This document shows, in pieces, positions 57,733 to 64,000 of a stretch of DNA of 64,000 nt. This DNA comes from Mesorhizobium sp. 65-26 (lineage in GTDB: Bacteria; Pseudomonadota; Alphaproteobacteria; Rhizobiales; Rhizobiaceae). Positions within the stretch are counted from its first letter, which is position 1. Every line of letters starts with the position of its first letter. The stretch spans positions 558,001 through 622,000 of the forward strand of contig MKVL01000025.1 of assembly GCA_001899205.1 (NCBI GenBank). The letters run 5' to 3'. A program made the position numbers and the translations under genes. The notes under the pieces are model-generated. The model searched no databases. It had not been told where the DNA came from and saw only the letters and a list, made by a program, of their open reading frames with translations.

Positions 57733-57847
57733 AGACCCCTTGGAACGGTGTTCTTTGAATGCGGCATCCGACTGGGAGAGTTGTGTCTGGGTGCCGTTGC
57801 GGATGCCGGCTGGACGGCATCGAAATGGTTCCACTGGGAGGACGATC

Positions 57848-58882
57848 GTGAAGAAGACAGCAATATTGAAATCGACGGTCTTTGCCGCCGCGGCGCTTGG
57901 CATGATGGCCTGGGCTTCGACGGCGTCGGCGGCCAATGTCAGCGCCTGCCTGATCACCAAGACCGACACCAATCCCTTCTTCGTCAAGATGAAGGAGGGC
58001 GCCACCGCCAAGGCCAAGGAGATCGGCGTCGACCTCAAGGCCTATGCCGGCAAGGCCGAGGGCGACAATGAAGGTCAGGTCGCGGCCATCGAAAGCTGCA
58101 TCGCCGACGGCGCAAAGGGCATTCTCATCACCGCGACCGATACCGCGGCGATCGTGCCGGCGGTCAAGAAGGCGCGCGACGCCGGCCTGCTCGTGATCGC
58201 GCTCGACACCCAGCTCGAGCCGGCCGACGCGGCGGACGCGACCTTTGCCACCGACAATTTCAAGGCAGGTGAACTGATCGGCGAGTGGGCCAAGGGCACG
58301 CTCGGCGACAAGGCCAAGGACGCGCATATCGCCTATATGGATCTGATCGCCAGCCAGCCCTCCGTCGATGTGCAGCGCGACCAGGGCTTCATGAAGGGCT
58401 TCGGCATCGACATCAAGGATCCGAAGAAGATCGGCGACGAGACCGACGCGCGCAATGTCTGCCACGATCTGTCCGGTGGCAACGAGGATGGCGGTCACAC
58501 CGCCATGGAGAACTGCCTGCAGAAGGACCCGAACATCAACGTCGTCTACACCATCAACGAACCGGCGGCGGCCGGCGCCTACCAGGCGCTCAAGGCTGTC
58601 GGCAAGGAAAAGGACGTGCTGATCGTCTCGATCGACGGCGGCTGCCCTGGCGTCAAGAATGTCGCGGAAGGCGTGATCGGCGCCACCGCTCAGCAATATC
58701 CGCTGCTGATGGCCTCGCTGGGAATCGAGGCGATCAAGACCTTTGCCGACTCCGGCAAGAAGCCCGAGCCGTCGCCAGGCCTCAACTTCTTCAACACCGG
58801 CGTCACCCTGATCACCGACAAGCCTGTCCAGGGCGTCGACTCGATCGGCACCAAGGAAGGCCTCGGCAAGTGCTGGGGTTGA
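57848..58882 (+). CDS. frcB: Fructose-type ABC transporter periplasmic binding protein FrcB
   Basis: 344 residues from GTG 57848 with GGGAGG before it. Signal peptide ends ASTASA. The mature protein starts [19 protein letters not shown], and contains [50 protein letters not shown] and [15 protein letters not shown], which match what I remember of Sinorhizobium FrcB (fructose, also ribose and mannose). Sugar-binding fold of the ribose/galactose class. First gene of frcBCA. Confidence 0.92.
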   Translation: MKKTAILKSTVFAAAALGMMAWASTASAANVSACLITKTDTNPFFVKMKEGATAKAKEIGVDLKAYAGKAEGDNEGQVAAIESCIADGAKGILITATDTAAIVPAVKKARDAGLLVIALDTQLEPADAADATFATDNFKAGELIGEWAKGTLGDKAKDAHIAYMDLIASQPSVDVQRDQGFMKGFGIDIKDPKKIGDETDARNVCHDLSGGNEDGGHTAMENCLQKDPNINVVYTINEPAAAGAYQALKAVGKEKDVLIVSIDGGCPGVKNVAEGVIGATAQQYPLLMASLGIEAIKTFADSGKKPEPSPGLNFFNTGVTLITDKPVQGVDSIGTKEGLGKCWG

Positions 58883-58931
58883 TTTGAGCCGCTGATCGGC
58901 TCACTTTCGATCAACGACTGGAACAACACTG

Positions 58932-58959
58932 GCGTGGAGTGGCTTTCGCCGCTCCACGC
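58932..58959 (+). promoter_or_regulatory. frcB-frcC intercistronic hairpin
   Basis: 12-bp stem GCGTGGAGTGGC / GCCGCTCCACGC with one G-T pair and a TTTC loop, 50 bases after the frcB stop and just before the frcC ribosome site. Such stems usually protect the abundant binding-protein message and lower downstream expression. Confidence 0.6.
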
Positions 58960-58976
58960 AAGAGCGGGAGGCTGTG

Positions 58977-60059
58977 TTGAGCGTCGAGACCACCAGAAGC
59001 AGCGGGCCACAGGAATTCGAAAAAGCTCTGGCCGCAAGCGACGATAACGTCGCGTCTTTCGATACCCATTCGCGTTCGGCGCTGGAGAGCATCCAGCATC
59101 TTCTGCACAAGAGCCCGGCCATGGTGCCGCTGATCATCCTGATCCTGTCGGTGATCCTGTTCGGGATCGTCGTCGGAGGACGGTTCTTCTCGCCGTTCAC
59201 ACTCACGCTGATCCTCCAGCAGGTGGCGATCACCGGCATGGTGGGCATTGCCCAGACGCTCGTCGTGCTGACGGCGGGCATCGACCTCTCCGTCGGCGCC
59301 ATCATGGTGCTGAGCTCCGTCGTCATGGGCCAGTTCGCCATGCACTATGGCGTGCCGGCGCCGCTGGCCATTGCCGTCGGCCTGCTGGTCGGCTTCGTGT
59401 GCGGCCTTATCAACGGCGTGCTCATTGCCTGGGTCAAGCTGCCGCCCTTCATCGTCACGCTCGGCACATGGTCGATCTACGCGGCGATCAACTTCATTTA
59501 TTCGGGCAACGAGACCATCCGTGCCCAGGACCTGGAGGCGACCGCGCCGCTGCTGCAGTTCTTCAGCGGCTCGTTCAAGGTGGGCGGCGCCGTCTTTACC
59601 TACGGCGTGCTTCTCATGCTGATACTTGCGGCGCTCGCCTGGTATGTCCTCAACCACACCGCCTGGGGGCGCCATCTCTACGCCGTCGGTGACGATCCTG
59701 AAGCCGCGCAACTGTCCGGCGTTGGCGTCAGCCGTATGCTGATCGAGGTGTACGCGGTCACCGGCATCATCTGCGCCATCGCCGGCTGGGCGCTGATCGG
59801 CCGTATCGGCTCGGTTTCGCCTCAGGCCGGCCAGTTCGAGAACATCAATTCGATCACGGCCGTGGTCATCGGCGGCACGTCGCTGTTTGGCGGACGTGGC
59901 TCCATCCTCGGAACGATCTTCGGCGCCCTCATCGTCGGTGTGTTCGCGCTGGGGCTGCGGCTGTGGGGCACCGACCCGCAATGGACCCAGCTATCGGTCG
60001 GCGCCCTTATCATCGTTGCGGTCGGCATCGACCAGTGGATCAGGAAGATCTCGGCATGA
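58977..60059 (+). CDS. frcC: Fructose-type ABC transporter permease FrcC
   Basis: 360 residues from TTG 58977 (GGGAG five bases upstream; GTG 58974 is too near the ribosome site). After a ~45-residue cytoplasmic N-terminus come 8-10 membrane spans. Typical RbsC-class text: GMVGIAQTLVVLTAGIDLSV, GLINGVLIAWVKLPPFIVTL, GRHLYAVGDDPEAAQLSGV and VVIGGTSLFGGRGSILGTI. Forms the channel with FrcA. Overlaps frcA by 4 nt. Confidence 0.92.
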   Translation: MSVETTRSSGPQEFEKALAASDDNVASFDTHSRSALESIQHLLHKSPAMVPLIILILSVILFGIVVGGRFFSPFTLTLILQQVAITGMVGIAQTLVVLTAGIDLSVGAIMVLSSVVMGQFAMHYGVPAPLAIAVGLLVGFVCGLINGVLIAWVKLPPFIVTLGTWSIYAAINFIYSGNETIRAQDLEATAPLLQFFSGSFKVGGAVFTYGVLLMLILAALAWYVLNHTAWGRHLYAVGDDPEAAQLSGVGVSRMLIEVYAVTGIICAIAGWALIGRIGSVSPQAGQFENINSITAVVIGGTSLFGGRGSILGTIFGALIVGVFALGLRLWGTDPQWTQLSVGALIIVAVGIDQWIRKISA

Positions 60060-60838
60060 CCCAGGAACCCATCCTCACCGCACGCGGACTGGTCAAGCGC
60101 TATGGCCGCGTCACCGCCCTCGACCGAGCCGATTTCGATCTCTTCCCGGGCGAGATCCTCGCGGTCATCGGCGACAACGGCGCTGGAAAATCCTCCCTCA
60201 TCAAGGCCATATCGGGCGCCATCACGCCGGATGAGGGCGAAATGCAGCTCGAGGGCAAACCGATCGCCTTCAAGTCGCCCATGGAAGCGCGGGCCGCCGG
60301 CATCGAAACGGTCTATCAGAATCTCGCGCTCTCGCCGGCCCTGTCGATCGCCGACAACATGTTTCTCGGTCGCGAAATCCGCAAGCCGGGCGTGCTCGGG
60401 CAATGGTTCCGCATGCTCGACCGGCCGGCGATGGAGAAGCGGGCGCGCGACAAGCTGTCCGAGCTCGGCCTGATGACCATCCAGAACATCGGCCAGGCGG
60501 TGGAAACGCTGTCGGGCGGCCAGCGCCAGGGCGTTGCCGTGGCGCGCGCCGCCGCCTTTGGCAGCCGCGTCGTCATCATGGATGAGCCGACCGCGGCGTT
60601 GGGCGTCAAGGAGAGCCGGCGCGTGCTGGAGCTTATCCTCGACGTCAAGAAACGCGGGCTGCCGATCGTGCTCATCTCGCACAACATGCCGCATGTCTTC
60701 GAGGTGGCCGACCGCATCCACATCCATCGCCTTGGCCGTCGCCTCGCCGTCATCGACCCCAAGCAATATACGATGTCCGACGCCGTCGCCTTCATGACGG
60801 GCGCCAAGACGCCACCGGAAGCGATGCTGGCCGCCTGA
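60056..60838 (+). CDS. frcA: Fructose-type ABC transporter ATP-binding protein FrcA
   Basis: 260 residues, one nucleotide-binding domain (unlike the double-domain RbsA). Walker A GDNGAGKSS from residue 39, Q-loop TVYQNLALSPALS, signature LSGGQRQGVAVARAA, Walker B VVIMDEP, H-loop ISHNMPHV. The single-domain form is the known feature of rhizobial FrcA. Starts at ATG 60056 inside the permease stop. End of the frcBCA operon. Confidence 0.92.
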   Translation: MTQEPILTARGLVKRYGRVTALDRADFDLFPGEILAVIGDNGAGKSSLIKAISGAITPDEGEMQLEGKPIAFKSPMEARAAGIETVYQNLALSPALSIADNMFLGREIRKPGVLGQWFRMLDRPAMEKRARDKLSELGLMTIQNIGQAVETLSGGQRQGVAVARAAAFGSRVVIMDEPTAALGVKESRRVLELILDVKKRGLPIVLISHNMPHVFEVADRIHIHRLGRRLAVIDPKQYTMSDAVAFMTGAKTPPEAMLAA

Positions 60839-60930
60839 ATTGCAAAAATGTCGGGGGAGGTTTGAGCCGAGCGGATGGCTAAATCGATTGAAAATACAAG
60901 CGGATCGGCTAGCATGGGCTGGGAGGAGCG

Positions 60931-63435
60931 GTGAAAGCCGGTATGATCAGGCCACCCCGCACGAGAGGCAGCATGACGCGCACGATGACTTCAGAAGCCC
61001 CCATTCTCGAGAACCCCGATCCCGCGACCCTTGCCGACGAAGTCCTGAAGGCCCTGAAATACAGGGTTGGCAAGGATACCACCGTCGCCACGCAATACGA
61101 TTGGCTCACCGCCTCGATCAAGGTGGTGCGCGACCGTGTGATCGATCACTGGATCCAGGCCACGAAGGAAACCTACGAGCAGCAGGAAAAGCGGGTCTAC
61201 TACCTGTCGCTCGAATTTCTTATCGGCCGCCTGATGCGCGACGCCTTCTCCAATCTCGGGCTGATGGACAATATGCGCGCGGCGCTGTCCTCACTCGGCG
61301 TCGATCTCGACGTCATCGCGGCGCTTGAGCCGGATGCCGCACTGGGCAATGGCGGCCTCGGCCGTCTCGCCGCCTGCTTCATGGAAAGCATGGCCACCGT
61401 CGACGTTCCCGCCCATGGCTATGGCATCCGCTACGCTAACGGCATGTTCCGCCAGGAGATTCATGACGGCTGGCAGGTCGAACTGCCCGAGACCTGGCTC
61501 GATCACGGCAATCCCTGGGAATTCGAACGGCGCGAGCGCTCCTTCGAGGTCGGCTTCGGCGGCTCGGTGGAATCGATAACCTCCAGGGACGGTCGGCTGG
61601 AGCGCCATGTCTGGAAGCCGACCGAGCATGTGCTGGCCGTCGCCTACGACACACCGGTGGTCGGCTGGCGCGCCAGGCGCGTCAACACGCTGCGTCTCTG
61701 GTCCGGCATGCCGGTCGATCCGATCCTGCTCGACAGGTTCAATGCCGGCGACCACATCGGCGCGCTCGCCGAGAGCAACAAGGCCGACGCCCTGTCGCGC
61801 GTGCTTTATCCGGCGGATTCCCACATGGCCGGGCAGGAGCTTCGGCTGCGGCAGGAGTATTTCTTTTCCACGGCCTCGCTGCAGGACATCGTCCAGCGCC
61901 ACCTCAGCCAGTACGGCAACCTGCAGTCGCTGCCGGACAAGGCGGCGATCCACCTCAACGACACGCACCCGGCCATCGCCGTGCCGGAGCTGATGCGGCT
62001 GCTGATGGATGTCCATGGCATAGACTTCGACCAGGCCTGGGATATCACGCAGCGCACCTTCGCCTACACAAACCACACGCTGCTGCCCGAGGCGCTCGAA
62101 AGCTGGCCGGTGCCGCTGTTCGAACGGCTGCTGCCGCGCCACATGCAGATCGTCTACGCCATCAATGCCCAGGTCCTCCTGGAGGCGCGGGCGTCGAACC
62201 GGTTCTCGGACGAGCAAATCAGTCGCATCTCGCTGATCCAGGAAAATGGTGACCGCCGCGTACGCATGGGCAACCTGGCGTTCATGGGCTCGCACTCCGT
62301 CAACGGCGTGTCGGCTCTGCATACCGAACTGATGAAGGAGACGGTCTTTGCCGACCTTCACAAACTCTATCCGGACCGGATCAACAACAAGACCAACGGC
62401 ATCACGCCCCGGCGCTGGCTGATCCAGTGCAACCCTGGACTTACAGCGCTGGCGCGGGAAGCGATCGGCGACCGATTCCTCGACGACATCGAGGCGATCA
62501 GGGATCTGGACACCTTCGCCGGCGATTCTGCTTTCCGCGAGAAGTTCGCCGGCGTGAAGCGCGCGAACAAGGCGCGGCTGGCCAATCTCGTGGCCGAGCG
62601 CCTCGGCATCAAGGTTGATCCGTCGGCGCTGTTCGACATCCAGATCAAGCGCATCCACGAATACAAGCGGCAGCTGCTCAACATCCTGGAGGCCGTCGCG
62701 CTCTACGATCAGATCCGCTCGCACCCCGAGCGTGACTGGATGCCGCGCGTGAAATTCTTCGGCGGCAAGGCGGCGCCGAGCTACCACAACGCCAAGCTGA
62801 TCATCAAACTCGCCAACGACGTCGCCAAGGTGATCAATCGCGATCCGGCGGTGCGCGGGCTGCTGAAAGTGGTGTTCGTGCCGAACTACAATGTCAGCCT
62901 GGCCGAGATCATGATCCCGGCGGCCGACCTGTCGGAGCAGATTTCGACCGCCGGCATGGAAGCCTCCGGCACCGGCAACATGAAGTTCGCGCTCAACGGC
63001 GCGCTGACCATCGGCACGCTCGACGGCGCCAATGTCGAGATCAAGGAGTGTGTCGGCGACGACAACATCTTCATCTTCGGCCTGACCGCCGCCGAGGTCG
63101 CCGAGCGACGCAGCAACGGCTACGATCCGCGCTCGGTGATCGAGGCATCGCCGGAATTGGCACAGGCTGTCGCCGCGGTCTCGTCCGGCGTGTTCTCGCC
63201 TGATGATCCCGGGCGTTACCGGGACCTGATCAACGGCCTCTACAACAGCGACTGGTTCATGGTGGCGGCCGATTTCGATGCCTACGCTGCCTGCCAGCGC
63301 GACGTCGACATGGTCTGGCGCAACAGCCCCGACTGGTATGCCCGGGCCATTCGCAATGTCGCGCGCGTCGGCTGGTTCTCGTCCGACCGCACCATCCGCC
63401 AATATGCGAAAGAAATCTGGAACATACCCGTCTGA
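60931..63435 (+). CDS. glgP: Glycogen phosphorylase
   Basis: 834 residues from GTG 60931 (GGAGG four bases upstream). GT35 fold: YYLSLEFLIGRLMRDAF, PDAALGNGGLGRLAACFMES, INNKTNGITPRRWL, IKRIHEYKRQLLN, and the PLP lysine K685 in GTGNMKFALNGALTIGTLDG. Releases glucose-1-phosphate from glycogen. Next is glgB on the same strand, 119 bases on. ATG 60973 (internal MTRTM) is a possible later start. Confidence 0.96.
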   Translation: MKAGMIRPPRTRGSMTRTMTSEAPILENPDPATLADEVLKALKYRVGKDTTVATQYDWLTASIKVVRDRVIDHWIQATKETYEQQEKRVYYLSLEFLIGRLMRDAFSNLGLMDNMRAALSSLGVDLDVIAALEPDAALGNGGLGRLAACFMESMATVDVPAHGYGIRYANGMFRQEIHDGWQVELPETWLDHGNPWEFERRERSFEVGFGGSVESITSRDGRLERHVWKPTEHVLAVAYDTPVVGWRARRVNTLRLWSGMPVDPILLDRFNAGDHIGALAESNKADALSRVLYPADSHMAGQELRLRQEYFFSTASLQDIVQRHLSQYGNLQSLPDKAAIHLNDTHPAIAVPELMRLLMDVHGIDFDQAWDITQRTFAYTNHTLLPEALESWPVPLFERLLPRHMQIVYAINAQVLLEARASNRFSDEQISRISLIQENGDRRVRMGNLAFMGSHSVNGVSALHTELMKETVFADLHKLYPDRINNKTNGITPRRWLIQCNPGLTALAREAIGDRFLDDIEAIRDLDTFAGDSAFREKFAGVKRANKARLANLVAERLGIKVDPSALFDIQIKRIHEYKRQLLNILEAVALYDQIRSHPERDWMPRVKFFGGKAAPSYHNAKLIIKLANDVAKVINRDPAVRGLLKVVFVPNYNVSLAEIMIPAADLSEQISTAGMEASGTGNMKFALNGALTIGTLDGANVEIKECVGDDNIFIFGLTAAEVAERRSNGYDPRSVIEASPELAQAVAAVSSGVFSPDDPGRYRDLINGLYNSDWFMVAADFDAYAACQRDVDMVWRNSPDWYARAIRNVARVGWFSSDRTIRQYAKEIWNIPV

Positions 63436-63554
63436 TATGATTGCATGAGGCCATCGAAGACGTGGTCTCGTATGTCGTCCAAGGGTGCAAGGCGGTTCTG
63501 GGACCGTGACATGCGCCGCAACAGCGAAAGGTGCCTGGGGAGGGGCACTGTCCG

Positions 63555-64000
63555 ATGAGGAAGCCCCGCGCGACCGCCGCGACAAGCGAGCCGGACGGAC
63601 TGGCGAAGGCGAGCGATGTCGCGGCGATTGTCGCCGGCACGCATGGCGATCCTTTCGCGATCCTCGGCGTCCAGAAGGCGGGCAAGGGGTTCGTTGCTCG
63701 CTGCTTCATCCCGCACGCCGATTCAGTCACCGCCTATACGCTTACGGGCAAGGAAGTCGGTGTGCTTTCCAGGCGCGACGACGCCGGTTTCTTCGAGGGC
63801 AAGCTCTCCATCCGCAAGCGCCAGCCCTTGCGCTATCGTGCCAGCAACGCCGGCGGCGAATGGTGGCAGGCCGATCCCTATTCCTTCGGCCCGGTGCTCG
63901 GCCCTATGGACGACTACTATATCGCCCAAGGCTCGCATCTGAGGCTGTTCGACAAGCTCGGCGCGCATGTCATCGAGCATGAAGGCGCCTCGGGCGTTCA
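63555..64000 (+). CDS. glgB: 1,4-alpha-glucan branching enzyme, N-terminal part (3' end outside window)
   Basis: First 148 codons. After a ~20-residue start comes the carbohydrate-binding N-terminal module: VAAIVAGTHGDPFAILGVQK (the HxDPFxxLG motif of GlgB), then ERR-like GGEWWQADPYSFGPVLGPMD, DYYIAQGSHLRLFDKLGAH, exactly the GlgB order. The catalytic domain lies beyond the edge. Branches glycogen; the pair glgP-glgB is the usual start of the rhizobial glg operon. A GGGGAGG lies 12 bases before the ATG. Confidence 0.92.
   Translation, partial: MRKPRATAATSEPDGLAKASDVAAIVAGTHGDPFAILGVQKAGKGFVARCFIPHADSVTAYTLTGKEVGVLSRRDDAGFFEGKLSIRKRQPLRYRASNAGGEWWQADPYSFGPVLGPMDDYYIAQGSHLRLFDKLGAHVIEHEGASGV

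Noticed and set aside
61291-63585. 764-codon open frame antisense to glgP
   Set aside because: Shadow of glycogen phosphorylase with no recognisable motif.

Overview
The window is high-GC alphaproteobacterial chromosome, most like a Mesorhizobium or a related member of the order Hyphomicrobiales (Rhizobiales). The evidence is a single-NBD fructose ABC transporter of the Frc type, the pyruvate phosphate dikinase, the GguC/AraD1-type enzyme, and short palindromic intergenic repeats of the kind I remember from Mesorhizobium. No genus can be proven from the sequence alone. Genes are dense, with many 4-nt stop/start overlaps and many GTG or TTG starts.

Positions 1-6700 hold the 3' end of smc, a UDP-glucuronate 4-epimerase-like gene, three small unknown genes (one a 59-residue Cys-rich peptide), an orphan Tat-exported family 5 solute-binding protein, a divergent LysR regulator and a phytanoyl-CoA dioxygenase-like enzyme. 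Positions 6786-16039 form a sugar-acid catabolic locus: a frameshifted aldose 1-epimerase, a FadR-type regulator, an IlvD/Edd sugar-acid dehydratase, a XylB-like sugar dehydrogenase, a FAH-family GguC/AraD1 enzyme and a four-gene PotDABC-type ABC importer. Positions 16161-26995 are mostly housekeeping: tRNA-Gln, a VOC protein, ppdK, a GT9 glycosyltransferase, a polysaccharide deacetylase, an acyl-CoA ligase, an MBL-fold hydrolase and bioY, ending in a strong terminator.

Positions 27213-49117 are a surface or exopolysaccharide cluster of the Wzx/Wzy type. It opens with a NusG/RfaH-like antiterminator gene followed by an ops/JUMPstart-like element, then the initiating sugar transferase, gmd, several glycosyltransferases and methyltransferases, the flippase, a secreted protein with hyaluronidase (GH56)-like landmarks, and a Wzy-like polymerase on the opposite strand. 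A second part holds an NDP-sugar epimerase/reductase, a degenerate nuclease-fold protein, a FecR-like protein, a PHP-type tyrosine phosphatase, Wza, a Wzc-type kinase, a TPR protein and a second polymerase or O-antigen ligase. The interior from about 28.7 to 34.2 kb is visibly AT-richer than the flanks, which suggests acquisition by transfer. Gmd, a GT11-like enzyme and a possible GDP-sugar reductase point to a 6-deoxyhexose such as fucose in the polymer (inference).

Positions 49772-54759 hold cysD, a cysNC fusion and cysQ (synthesis of PAPS and removal of PAP), then a DegT-type sugar aminotransferase. Positions 55024-60838 are a fructose-type uptake locus: ROK regulator, FucU/RbsD mutarotase and PfkB kinase on the minus strand, divergent from frcBCA, with a 34-bp AT-rich palindrome between them. 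The window ends in glgP and the start of glgB (glycogen metabolism).

The items most worth a second look are the antiterminator plus ops-like element, the GH56-like secreted protein inside a polysaccharide cluster, the degenerate SNase-like and FecR-like secreted proteins beside it, the PHP-type phosphatase paired with a Wzc kinase in a Gram-negative, the frameshifted epimerase, and the small Cys-rich peptide.
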